A program made the position numbers and the translations under genes. Positions 30,240 through 37,843 of a stretch of 64,000 bases of DNA are shown one piece after another (the stretch's first letter is position 1; every line of letters begins with the position of its first letter). This DNA comes from Bog-756 sp963699085 (GTDB taxonomy: Bacteria; Actinomycetota; Acidimicrobiia; Acidimicrobiales; RAAP-2): the NCBI GenBank assembly GCA_963699085.1, contig CAVOTH010000001.1, forward strand, positions 1 through 64,000, in the 5' to 3' direction. Under the pieces are notes generated by a model. The model saw only the letters and a program-made list of their open reading frames with translations. It was not told where the DNA came from and made no database searches.

Positions 30240-30649
30240 TCGTCGAGGACGATCCCGGTGATGTGCTCCTGACCAGGGAGGCTCTCGCTGGCTCGTCGAT
30301 CGAGCACAACCTGCGGGTGGTCGAAGACGGCGAGGCAGCCATCGCCTACCTGCGTCAGACGGGTGTCCACGAAGATGCGCTCCGCCCCGATCTGGTGCTA
30401 CTCGACCTTAACCTGCCCCGGTTGGACGGCCGCGAGGTGCTCGCTCAAGTGAAGTCGGATCCGGCGTTGGCAACCATCCCCATCATCGTGCTCACCACGT
30501 CCGCCGCCCATGAAGACGTGATGCGGAGCTATGAGCTGCACGTCAATGCCTATGTGACCAAGCCCGTCGATCTGGATACCTTCACCCAGGTCGTCCGCCA
30601 GGTTGACGATTTCTTCACGACGGTCGTGCAACTTCCGACCCGAGACTGA
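30200..30649 (+). CDS. Single-domain CheY-like response regulator
   Basis: This 149-residue receiver domain has the acidic pocket IVEDDPGD, the phosphoacceptor in LVLLDLNLPRLDG, threonine in LTTSAAHED and lysine in YVTKPVDLD. It has no output domain. It is the Rcp1 type that pairs with phytochrome-like kinases. The ATG at 30200 lies inside the end of the kinase gene and follows GGAAGGAGG, so the two are co-translated. It could pass phosphate on to the receiver-phosphatase two genes upstream. Confidence 0.88.
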   Translation: MANALSGSAIELLIVEDDPGDVLLTREALAGSSIEHNLRVVEDGEAAIAYLRQTGVHEDALRPDLVLLDLNLPRLDGREVLAQVKSDPALATIPIIVLTTSAAHEDVMRSYELHVNAYVTKPVDLDTFTQVVRQVDDFFTTVVQLPTRD

Positions 30650-30706
30650 GACCTGGCTGGGCTGACCTGAGCGAAGTGGCCGCGCGCCGCGGCCCGGGCA
30701 CCAAGC

Positions 30707-31450
30707 TCAGGACTCAGAAGTGAACGATTCCCGGAGGTGGGCGATGCTCGCAGTCAACAGTCGCGACACGTGCATCTGGCTCACTCCGATCTGATCGGCG
30801 ATCTCGGACTGGGTGAGTCCGTCGACAAAGCGGAGCCGGAGGATGACCCGCTCCCGTTCGGGAAGCGTCTGCAGCGCCTCCTCCAGGACCTGGTGATCCT
30901 CGGACCCGACGAAACCGGCGTCGACGTCGCCCAGACGTGAGGCGATGGTGCCGTCCTGTCGGTCCGGTGCGTCTATCGATGTGGTCCGGTAGCCCTGGCC
31001 GGCCTCCATGGCCTCGAGCACCGCCTCCTCGGAGGCGCCGGTGCGCTCGGCCAACTCGAGGACGGTCGGGGGATGACCCAACTCCTGAGCCAGTGAGTCG
31101 GCAGCGATGCCCAGCTCCAGATAGAGCTCCTGGACCCTTCGCGGTGCACGCACCGCCCATCCCTTGTCACGGAAGTGCCGCTTGAGCTCGCCGAGCACCG
31201 TCCGGGTGGCGAACGTGCTGAATTCGAAGCCCCGGTCGGGATCGAAACGATCGACGGCGTTGATCAGGGCGAGGGACGCCACCTGAACCAGATCGTCGTG
31301 GGTCTCGCCGCGGTTGGCGAACCTCCGGGCGAGCTGGTGGGCGAGACCGAGGTGGTCCTCGACCAGCTGTTCGCGGAGTTGGGGATCACGTGTGGAGGCG
31401 AACTCGACGAAGGTGGCGCGGGAGGAGGCCCGCTCGGATGCGGACGCCAT
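30707..31450 (-). CDS. Sigma-B/SigF-type stress RNA polymerase sigma factor
   Basis: This 247-residue group 3 sigma factor has region 2 (EDHLGLAHQLARRFANRGE, FSTFATRTVLGELKRHFRD), region 3 (ELAERTGASEEAVLEAMEAG) and region 4 helix-turn-helix (LTQSEIADQIGVSQMHVSRL). Its start overlaps the stop of the anti-sigma gene by one base, giving an antagonist-anti-sigma-sigma operon. It probably drives the GTTT/GGGTA promoters seen around 25-35 kb, including its own operon promoter at 32335-32360. Confidence 0.9.
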   Translation of the reverse strand: MASASERASSRATFVEFASTRDPQLREQLVEDHLGLAHQLARRFANRGETHDDLVQVASLALINAVDRFDPDRGFEFSTFATRTVLGELKRHFRDKGWAVRAPRRVQELYLELGIAADSLAQELGHPPTVLELAERTGASEEAVLEAMEAGQGYRTTSIDAPDRQDGTIASRLGDVDAGFVGSEDHQVLEEALQTLPERERVILRLRFVDGLTQSEIADQIGVSQMHVSRLLTASIAHLRESFTSES

Positions 31451-31913
31451 CAGGCATCGCGGTCAACACGCCGCTTGCACAACCGGGCGCCTCTGAGTCC
31501 CTCGAGGATCGCCGCTCCGTGCTCGTCGACCAGAGCATCGAGGATCCGCCCGGACAGGTCGCCGCCCTCGGGGACCTCGTCGTCGCGCGATCCTGATCGT
31601 CCGATTCCGACGAGGGGCCGTCATACAGGCACCACACCTCGATCTGGCCTGGCTGTCCGTCGAACCGGAGCTTGAGGGTACCGCTCCGTCGGCCGTCGAG
31701 GACCAGGAGGCAGAGCTCGTCGACGGCAAGGCGGAGATCCTCGATCTCCTCGATGTCGAACGCTGATCTGGATGCCACCGTCGATGCGGCAAGTCGTGCG
31801 AGCACCAGAAGATCGGACCCGACTGGGATCGTCAATTCGACCAGACCAGCCGCAGGCGGGCCGTCTGTCGCCCCGGGGACGCCGTGGTCGGACGAGTTCG
31901 CAGTCACCGGCAT
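31450..31913 (-). CDS. Anti-sigma factor, RsbW-like HATPase (one frameshift)
   Basis: Residues 20-110 fit the start of an anti-sigma-type ATPase (IPVGSDLLVLARLAASTVAS, IEDLRLAVDELCLLVLDG). After a shift near 31,600 the frame continues VPEGGDLSGRILDALVDEHG to a stop at 31450-31452. The repaired product is about 154 residues. Its role is to hold the downstream sigma factor inactive and to phosphorylate the STAS antagonist encoded just upstream. The canonical G boxes of the ATP site are weak, so kinase activity is less certain than sigma binding. Confidence 0.78.
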
Positions 31914-31920
31914 CGTCCGA

Positions 31921-32262
31921 TCACGCAGTCAGTGCAAGGTCGAGGGTGGAGTGGATGATGAACAACTCGGTGAGCCCGGTGATGTCGAACACCTTGAGAA
32001 TACGTGGCTCGCCTACGACGATCCGTAGTTCACGCCCATCGTCGACGCATCGTTTGTGGGCCCCGATCAGTACACCCAGTCCGGTCGAGTCGATGAAGGT
32101 CACCTGTAGGAGATCGACGACGACCATGCCCGAGTCCCGCTCGATCACCTGGCCGAGGCAGTCGCGCAGGGCCGGCGCCGTCGCCACGTCCACCTCTCCG
32201 GAGACACTCACCACCGTGGCCGCACCGCTGACCGATTCGGTCACACCGAACATCTGTTCCAC
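31921..32262 (-). CDS. Anti-sigma factor antagonist (STAS domain, RsbV-like)
   Basis: This 113-residue single STAS domain has the phospho-serine site in VTFIDSTGLGVLIGAHK. It is the first gene of the antagonist-anti-sigma-sigma operon, with seven bases before the next start. The unphosphorylated form should bind the anti-sigma factor and free sigma. The start is GTG at 32262 after GGAGAGGAGAGG. The promoter at 32335-32360 fits autoregulation by the same sigma factor. Confidence 0.9.
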   Translation of the reverse strand: MEQMFGVTESVSGAATVVSVSGEVDVATAPALRDCLGQVIERDSGMVVVDLLQVTFIDSTGLGVLIGAHKRCVDDGRELRIVVGEPRILKVFDITGLTELFIIHSTLDLALTA

Positions 32263-32334
32263 CTGAGCCTCTCCTCTCCGTCCGTCATCTCAGCAGCCCT
32301 GGTACCGATCGGGGGTGTGAGTCGTCATCCATGC

Positions 32335-32360
32335 CTACCCGGTCGATCACGCCATCAAAC
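32335..32360 (-). promoter_or_regulatory. Sigma-B-like promoter of the sigma operon
   Basis: GTTTGA, 14 bases, GGGTAG on the minus strand, about 73 bases before the antagonist start. It suggests positive autoregulation. Confidence 0.7.
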
Positions 32361-32464
32361 ATCGCACGCCAGACGTGGAGTTGCAGCCCCACAGTAGCCA
32401 CGCGGGGAAGGTGTCCAACCCTGTGGGCTCGGTGCCTTGAGCAGCGAAGTTCACGGATTTGTCC

Positions 32465-32490
32465 GATTGAGCAACCGTGGCCCTGGGTAG
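32465..32490 (+). promoter_or_regulatory. Sigma-B-like promoter for the second STAS gene
   Basis: GATTGA, 14 bases, GGGTAG. The -10 ends 10 bases before the ATG at 32501, so the transcript would have almost no leader. This also argues against the GTG at 32477 as start. Confidence 0.55.
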
Positions 32491-32500
32491 CACCCTCGCC

Positions 32501-32914
32501 ATGGCTCCGGCACCGATCCCTTTCGAACCGATGGCGCGACTCCAGGCGACACCATTTCAGGCGTCCGAGTCCGAACCTGAACCGGTACGTCTATCCGTTG
32601 CCCTCACCTGGATGAATCGTCGCTGCGTGCTACTCATGACAGGCGACCTGGACGCCGACACGTCGGTCGCCCTCGAGTCGGTGTTCGAACAATTGATCGG
32701 GTCCGGGTTCGACGAAGTCGTGCTCGATGTCGGAGAGCTCCGCCACCTCGACGAGTCCGGCGCGGTCGCCCTGGCCAAGTTGTGGACCCAGCTCCGCGAC
32801 GACGGGGTCATCTGCCGGGTACGGGGTCTCCCCCCGATGTTCGCCGACAGTCCCCTCGAATTGCTGATCCACGTCCGAGAGCTCGATCCGGTGCGCTGCA
32901 CCCTGGGAGCATGA
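32501..32914 (+). CDS. STAS-domain protein
   Basis: This 137-residue protein has a STAS domain from about residue 30 (CVLLMTGDLDADTSVALES, VLDVGELRHLDESGAVALAK). DESG replaces the D-S-T/S-G phospho-serine turn and keeps the serine. It could be a second antagonist competing for the anti-sigma factor. It is divergent from the sigma operon, and each side has its own stress promoter. The start was chosen from the promoter position. Confidence 0.78.
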   Translation: MAPAPIPFEPMARLQATPFQASESEPEPVRLSVALTWMNRRCVLLMTGDLDADTSVALESVFEQLIGSGFDEVVLDVGELRHLDESGAVALAKLWTQLRDDGVICRVRGLPPMFADSPLELLIHVRELDPVRCTLGA

Positions 32915-32968
32915 CGAGGATCGGGACCGACCTTTCACGTTCCGACCGCATCGAGCGGGACCGGACAT

Positions 32969-33016
32969 ACCTCTTGATCTGAGGTTTGGCGAACCTCTTG
33001 ATCTGAGGTTTGGCGA
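32969..33016 (+). repeat. Two tandem 24-bp units, each a small hairpin
   Basis: The unit ACCTCTTGATCTGAGGTTTG plus GCGA occurs twice without a gap. Each copy contains AACCTC or ACCTC facing GAGGT(T) around TTGATCT. It lies 55 bases after the STAS gene, so a transcription terminator or protein-binding site is possible. Confidence 0.6.
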
Positions 33017-33155
33017 ACCAGATCGAGGGGAACATATGAAGAAGCTGCACTCCTCTCTTCTCTCAGACGCGCCGCCCTCTCCTCGGTCACGTAGGGGGCG
33101 GTGTCGCGTCCGAACCTCTGGTTCCGGGGCTCCTCTCCCGACGTTCCGGAGCTCA

Positions 33156-33413
33156 TCAACCGGTGGGTGCCTGGCCTTCCATTGCGTCGAAGTCTTCCCA
33201 AGCGTCGGCGACTGCCGGGCTATCCGCCTCGGGCAGGGGATCAGGAACCAGGTCGTCGGCGTCTTCCACCGCGTCGTCGGCGTCTTCCACCGCGGTGTCG
33301 GCAACTTCCGGGTCGAAATCCGCCCCAGCCCAGTCGCCGGGGGGATCACTGGTCGGAAACGAATCCCGGCCCTCTTCATCTTCGGGATCCACCTCGATCT
33401 CATCCTGATTCAT
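33156..33413 (-). CDS. Small acidic protein with SFPxSDPP motif
   Basis: This 85-residue protein is very acidic and starts MNQDEIEVDPEDEEGRDSFP. The DSFPTSDPPGDW motif is shared by a widespread group of small uncharacterised bacterial proteins. The middle has a repeated AVEDADD unit caused by a 21-bp tandem duplication at 33252-33293. The start at 33413 is chosen because GAGGA lies seven bases upstream. A stress-type promoter candidate lies 79-104 bases upstream. Confidence 0.65.
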   Translation of the reverse strand: MNQDEIEVDPEDEEGRDSFPTSDPPGDWAGADFDPEVADTAVEDADDAVEDADDLVPDPLPEADSPAVADAWEDFDAMEGQAPTG

Positions 33414-33419
33414 CGGCAT

Positions 33420-33738
33420 TCCTCTCTGCGTCGTCCCACAATCGGCGGGACCCGCCCTCCCATCATCGTTGCGGGAACGTCCGTCGGCATCCTTCCCCCA
33501 TATCAACACCGGAAAACTCCCGCAGAACGGCCGAGGTTTGGACAGCGCCGAGGCTGGGTATGAGGAGCAGTGCTCAACCGACCGAGAGGTACCCGTGCCG
33601 CAGATCCCCGACCACCTCGACGTCTCGAGTGATGGATCGCCAACTGCGTCTCGGCAGCCGGATTCACACCATCACCAGTCGCCCCGGGCAGTAGTCCACC
33701 CAAGGACAACCGGGCCGCCGGTACGCTTGGAACCAGTT
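33420..33738. other. Non-coding gap of about 319 bp
   Basis: It separates the small acidic protein and the MEDS kinase. A stress promoter candidate for the acidic protein lies within it. I see nothing else that I would call. Confidence 0.45.
33492..33517 (-). promoter_or_regulatory. Candidate sigma-B-like promoter for the small acidic protein
   Basis: GTTTTC, 14 bases, GGGAAG on the minus strand. The -10 is a weaker match than the others in this region. Confidence 0.4.
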
Positions 33739-34707
33739 ATGGCCTCCTCTGCGGTCGCATCCCGTACCGTGCCGCCGCAGCGCGACGACGCCTACCGCCA
33801 CGAGCTGTTCCTCTACGACGACGAGGAAGAGTATGTCTCGGTGCTCGCAGATTTCATCCAGGACGGCCTGGCCGCCGGAGAATCGATTCTGGCGCTCCTA
33901 CCCGCCGACCACCTGTCTGCTGTCCGCTCGGCCGTGGTGGATAGCGATGGAAGCGTCCGGTACGCCGATGTGTCCGTGGTCGGCGACAATCCCGGCCGGA
34001 TTATTGAAGTGTGGCGTGATTTCCTGGACAGATGCGACGGTCCGGCCCGCGGTATTGGGGAGCCGGTGTTCGTCGGACGCGACCCGGACCAGATCGAGGA
34101 GTGCCGTCGCCACGAGCGACTGCTTGACGTCGCCTTCGCCGGGCGACCGTTCCTGCTCCTCTGCCCCTACGATGCGAGGGCGCTCGACAAAAAGGTGGTG
34201 GACGACGCCATTTCCGCCCATCCGGTGATCCTCAAGAAGGGTGAGCGAACGCCCAGCCCGACATTCCACGTAGACGAGCTTCTGACCGACCTGTTCGAGG
34301 GGTCGCTCCCCCCGCCGCCGGTCGCTCCGACAGAACTGGAATTCGGGCGCCACGAGCTGGCCGTGGTTCGTCGATTCGTGGGCAATCTTGCCACCCAGAT
34401 CGGCCTCGATGGCGACGTCGCCGCCGACATGGTCCTGGCCGCCGATGAGATCGCCACCAACTACATCATCCACGGAGGATCTCGGGCCACCGTCCGATGT
34501 TGGGGCGACGGGGATTCGTTCGTCTGCGAGATCCGCGGTTCCGGGACTATCCGTGATCCATTTGCCGGCCGCATCCGACCCCGACCGGAGGAGCCAGGCG
34601 GACGCGGACTTTGGCTGGCCAATCAGCTGTGCGATCTGGTTCAAATCCGGAATACCGGAGACGCCAGCAGCGTCATCCGGATGCGGGCGCGCCTTCCACG
34701 ACACTGA
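33739..34707 (+). CDS. MEDS-domain anti-sigma/HATPase regulatory protein
   Basis: The first 200 residues form a MEDS (methanogen/methylotroph sensory) domain (HELFLYDDEEEYVSVLADFI, RRHERLLDVAFAGRPFLLLC). An RsbW-like HATPase follows (ELAVVRRFVGNLATQIGL, MVLAADEIATNYIIHGG, EEPGGRGLWLANQLCDLVQI). This architecture is common in actinobacteria and is annotated as a sensor kinase or anti-sigma factor. No HisKA domain is present, so an anti-sigma or switch-kinase role fits better. The ATG at 33739 has no strong ribosome site, and a longer N-terminus is possible. Confidence 0.8.
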   Translation: MASSAVASRTVPPQRDDAYRHELFLYDDEEEYVSVLADFIQDGLAAGESILALLPADHLSAVRSAVVDSDGSVRYADVSVVGDNPGRIIEVWRDFLDRCDGPARGIGEPVFVGRDPDQIEECRRHERLLDVAFAGRPFLLLCPYDARALDKKVVDDAISAHPVILKKGERTPSPTFHVDELLTDLFEGSLPPPPVAPTELEFGRHELAVVRRFVGNLATQIGLDGDVAADMVLAADEIATNYIIHGGSRATVRCWGDGDSFVCEIRGSGTIRDPFAGRIRPRPEEPGGRGLWLANQLCDLVQIRNTGDASSVIRMRARLPRH

Positions 34708-34803
34708 CCTGGGGATATGCCAGATCGAGCCAACCGGCGTCGCCGATGCGTGTCCAGCAGTCCCGACCCCTCGTCTGAGCGGGGTTGAAGGCAGGCTTTG
34801 AGG

Positions 34804-34828
34804 GTTTCCGGAGTAGCAGCCTGGGTAC
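34804..34828 (+). promoter_or_regulatory. Sigma-B-like promoter for the hemerythrin gene
   Basis: GTTTCC, 13 bases, GGGTAC. The -10 ends 10 bases before the ATG at 34839, implying a leaderless or nearly leaderless transcript. Confidence 0.65.
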
Positions 34829-34838
34829 CACTCCACCC

Positions 34839-35474
34839 ATGCAACCGACATCGCGGCATCGACCACCGACCCTGGAGGTACTCACGCCACGTCAGGCCGC
34901 CGACGGCACCACGACCCGCAAGCCGGCCGACGCCATCGCGCTACTGACGGTCGACCATCGGATGATCGAAGAGCTGTTCACTGCGTTCGAGGAAGGCGGC
35001 GAGCATGCCCACGATGTCCGGGCCGCACTGGTCGACCGCATGATCACCGAGCTCACCATCCACTCTGAGGTCGAGGAAGCGATCGTGTATCCGGCGGTAC
35101 GGGCCGTGGACCCTGATTCGGTGTCCGACGTGCTCGAAGCGCTCGAGGAACACCACGTCGTTGCCTGGCAGCTCCGTGAACTCGTCGGTCTCGACCCCGA
35201 GCACGAGCGCTTCGCCGCCAAGGTCAGCGTCATGATGGAGAATGTTCGCCACCACATCGAGGAGGAAGAGGAGGACACCCTCTTCCCCGCGCTGCGCACC
35301 CATCTATCGCGCCCACAGCTGATTGAAATGGGAAGGACGATGCAGGGCATGCGGTTCCAAGTGCCGAGCCGGCCTCTGCCGTGTCTTCGGGTCGCGGCCT
35401 CCACATCCACGGGGCCGGATACCCGCCGGGCGTTCGAACACCACAGCGGCGCAGTCGCCGGTCGACACGACTGA
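34839..35474 (+). CDS. Hemerythrin HHE-domain protein
   Basis: The 211-residue protein has an HHE domain at about 35-165: LLTVDHRMIEELF, IHSEVEEAIVYPAVR, EEHHVVAWQLREL and VRHHIEEEEEDTLFPAL give the His and carboxylate ligands for a di-iron site. The C-terminal 45 residues are unstructured. Such proteins bind oxygen or NO, or store iron. The ATG start is supported by the promoter placed 10 bases upstream. Stress control links it to the sigma-B group. Confidence 0.85.
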   Translation: MQPTSRHRPPTLEVLTPRQAADGTTTRKPADAIALLTVDHRMIEELFTAFEEGGEHAHDVRAALVDRMITELTIHSEVEEAIVYPAVRAVDPDSVSDVLEALEEHHVVAWQLRELVGLDPEHERFAAKVSVMMENVRHHIEEEEEDTLFPALRTHLSRPQLIEMGRTMQGMRFQVPSRPLPCLRVAASTSTGPDTRRAFEHHSGAVAGRHD

Positions 35475-35733
35475 GAGTTCTGGTGCGTGGAGCACCCCGA
35501 ATCCAGTAGACCCAGCTCGCTGCCAGCCTGTGCCCCGCCTGCGTGACGGGTTGCAACGTCGGTGTTTCTGAGCAAGGTCCGTCCGCTCCACTTCAAAGTA
35601 TGAGTTCCACCGAGCGACCGTTCGTTGCCACCCCGGTCGGCCCGCACCTGTCGGCGTCCGTATGGAGCGCGCGGGGTGCGATGACTGAACGACGTCGAAA
35701 CCCGGCGGTCGACTCGCTGGTGAGGACCCGGGA

Positions 35734-36372
35734 ATGTCCGGGGATCTGACGGCCAACCGGCCCGGCGATGCCGCCCGACGGCGGGCGATCGAGCTGCGCC
35801 GACAAGCGCCGGTCCTGACCGCACTTGCCCGCTTACTCAACGTCCGCACCCAGGAGAGTGCCTTCAGGATGGGTGCCGATGGCGAGGAGAACGTGGCCAG
35901 GAGACTGGCGAGACTCAACTCCGACTGGCACGTTCTCCATGCTGTTCCGGTGGGGGACAAGGGGAGTGACATCGACCACGTCGTGGTCGGGCCACCGGGA
36001 GTCTTCACCCTCAACACCAAGAACCATGCCGGTAACAACGTGTGGGTGGCAGAGCGTGCGTTCATGGTGAACGGCCAGAGGACCCGCTACCTCCGGAAAT
36101 CACTGTTCGAGGCGAAGCGCTCGTCGCAACTGCTCTCATCGGCCTGTGGATTCGCGGTCCCCGTCGAGCCGGTGATCGTCGTGATCGCCTCTCAATTGAC
36201 GGTCAAGCACCGACCCACAGGAGTCCACATAGTGGAGAGCAGGCACATCGTCCGGTGGCTACGGCACCGGCCGAAGGTGCTCACGTCCCAAGCGGTCGAG
36301 GAGATCTTCGAGCGCGCCCGATCGGCATCGACGTGGACTTCGACCGGCCTGGGGCGGCGGCGGCCGGGTTAG
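35734..36372 (+). CDS. NERD (nuclease-related) domain protein
   Basis: The 212-residue protein has a NERD domain at about 45-150: GADGEENVARRLARL, GSDIDHVVVGPPGVFTLNTK and a later SQLLSSACG. The pattern E..D..xxxK resembles the active site of the restriction-endonuclease fold, with IDHVVVG and NTK as the conserved parts. Most NERD proteins have no proven substrate. It stands alone on the plus strand. Confidence 0.78.
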   Translation: MSGDLTANRPGDAARRRAIELRRQAPVLTALARLLNVRTQESAFRMGADGEENVARRLARLNSDWHVLHAVPVGDKGSDIDHVVVGPPGVFTLNTKNHAGNNVWVAERAFMVNGQRTRYLRKSLFEAKRSSQLLSSACGFAVPVEPVIVVIASQLTVKHRPTGVHIVESRHIVRWLRHRPKVLTSQAVEEIFERARSASTWTSTGLGRRRPG

Positions 36373-36456
36373 CTGCGTTCCCCGATTGCCTGGGTCAACC
36401 CAGGTTTGCGTCAAGGTGTCAAACGGGCATCGGACCACTCCGGCCGCCGGAGTCCG

Positions 36457-36666
36457 CTAGAGCGACGGCCGACCAGTTACTCCGCGGAGAGCTCGCCGGC
36501 CCCTAGGTTCATCCGGTCCTGCCAGGCGGGTACCGACCCGGGTGAGCCAAAGGCCGAGAGGACGCACCACGGTCCGACGCGGCCGGATCGGCCGGAAGTT
36601 CCTCGGCAACGCGTTCAGGTCGCGTCGTCGCTCCGCCACCAAGCGACCCACCAATGAGGGGTTCAT
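36457..36666 (-). CDS. Small hypothetical protein, 69 residues
   Basis: The product starts MNPSLVGRLVAERRRDLNAL and is rich in arginine. GAAGGA lies directly upstream of its ATG. It resembles the short basic proteins with an MNP-start that are common in actinobacterial genomes, but I cannot name a family. It is divergent from the ArsR-type gene. Confidence 0.5.
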   Translation of the reverse strand: MNPSLVGRLVAERRRDLNALPRNFRPIRPRRTVVRPLGLWLTRVGTRLAGPDEPRGRRALRGVTGRPSL

Positions 36667-36717
36667 CGATCCTTCAATCCAGAGCGCGAGGCCATAGAGA
36701 CATGATAACTCCAGGAC

Positions 36718-36747
36718 TTGACTTATACAACTATGAACCGATATAGT
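36718..36747 (+). promoter_or_regulatory. Housekeeping-type promoter with leaderless start
   Basis: TTGACT and TATAGT are separated by 18 bases. The -10 ends nine bases before the ATG at 36757, so transcription should begin at or just before the start codon. Confidence 0.7.
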
Positions 36748-36756
36748 CATGGCACT

Positions 36757-37728
36757 ATGCAAATCGCCGACTCACTCGAATCTTCAACCTCGGTAACCGT
36801 TGTCGGTCCGTCCTTGGCGCTGGAGCTGCCATGGGCTATTCATTCCGCCTCGTCACCGAGGCTCCGGGCACAGCATCCGATCCTCGAGGAGTTGAACAGA
36901 ACACACCCCGAGCTCGTCCGCCAGGTCCAGGAATTCTGGGACGACGGGGGGCAATTCATCGCCGAGTTGGAGGTGATGGCCTATGTCACCGGGGCCCTGG
37001 GGGAATCTGATTTCGACCGCCTCTTCGACACCATGGCGGGGGCCCGGGACACGATTCCCCTGGACCTCCCGCTCCGTTCGGAGACGCCGGAAATCCGCGA
37101 CCTGATCAACTCCCGCTTGAGCCAGTTGAAGAGCGACGACCGGCGTTGGCAGGACTACCGCGCTCTCCTCGCCGCCCTCTATGAGCCACTCGACGAATGG
37201 TGGCGCACCGTCGGGCGGCCCACCGCTGAACATGCGGTCGCCGCCACCCGGCGTGCACTCGAACAGGGGGGCGAATGGCGACGCATGGTCTCGTCCGACT
37301 GCGTGGAGGTCAACGGCCACATGGCCGAGATCCCCGAGCAACACGAGTCCATCGTGTTGGCTCCGTGCGCCCTGTTCGGAAAGGGCTTGTATCTGGACCT
37401 CCCGGGTTGCCAACTGTTCGGCGTCGGGGCCGGCCTGGGGGAACTCGGCGCTCGGGCCCGAACCGAAGACCTGGCCCGGTCCATTCGGGTGTTGGCCGAT
37501 CCGACTCGCCTGGCGATCCTCGATCATCTCCGCACCGGCGAGCGATCGATCGGTGATCTCGCCCTCGACTTCGACCTGGCGCAACCCACGATCAGTGTCC
37601 ACGTGAAGCAACTCCGCCAGGCTGGCCTGGTGGCCGCCACCCGGAGGGGACAGCGACTCGAACTCTCGGTCAACTCCGATGCCGTGTCCGCACTCGCCGA
37701 CCGTCTCTCCGCTCTGGTCGACCGCTGA
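36757..37728 (+). CDS. ArsR-type winged-helix transcriptional regulator with large N-terminal domain
   Basis: This 323-residue protein has an ArsR-type winged helix at about 245-310 (RSIRVLADPTRLAILDHLRT, FDLAQPTISVHVKQLRQAGL). The long N-terminal part has no cysteine cluster and may bind a ligand or form the dimer. Start codons upstream at 36718 and 36733 lie inside the promoter, so the ATG at 36757 is preferred. The target is unknown. The secreted kelch protein lies 115 bp downstream. Confidence 0.82.
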   Translation: MQIADSLESSTSVTVVGPSLALELPWAIHSASSPRLRAQHPILEELNRTHPELVRQVQEFWDDGGQFIAELEVMAYVTGALGESDFDRLFDTMAGARDTIPLDLPLRSETPEIRDLINSRLSQLKSDDRRWQDYRALLAALYEPLDEWWRTVGRPTAEHAVAATRRALEQGGEWRRMVSSDCVEVNGHMAEIPEQHESIVLAPCALFGKGLYLDLPGCQLFGVGAGLGELGARARTEDLARSIRVLADPTRLAILDHLRTGERSIGDLALDFDLAQPTISVHVKQLRQAGLVAATRRGQRLELSVNSDAVSALADRLSALVDR

Positions 37729-37763
37729 CCAGAGGATTACGGATACTGGCCATTGCCATGTCA

Positions 37764-37776
37764 CCCAACTGTTGGG
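37764..37776. promoter_or_regulatory. Perfect 13-bp inverted repeat upstream of the kelch gene
   Basis: CCCAACTGTTGGG, a 5-bp stem around CTG, lies 36 bases after the ArsR-type gene and 67 bases before the kelch gene. It is a candidate operator. Confidence 0.35.
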
Positions 37777-37843
37777 ATACTTGTGGGACGCCAGACGGCG
37801 GAATGTCGGCGTGGCGTCGACAGTATGGGCAGAGGCAGGGGCA

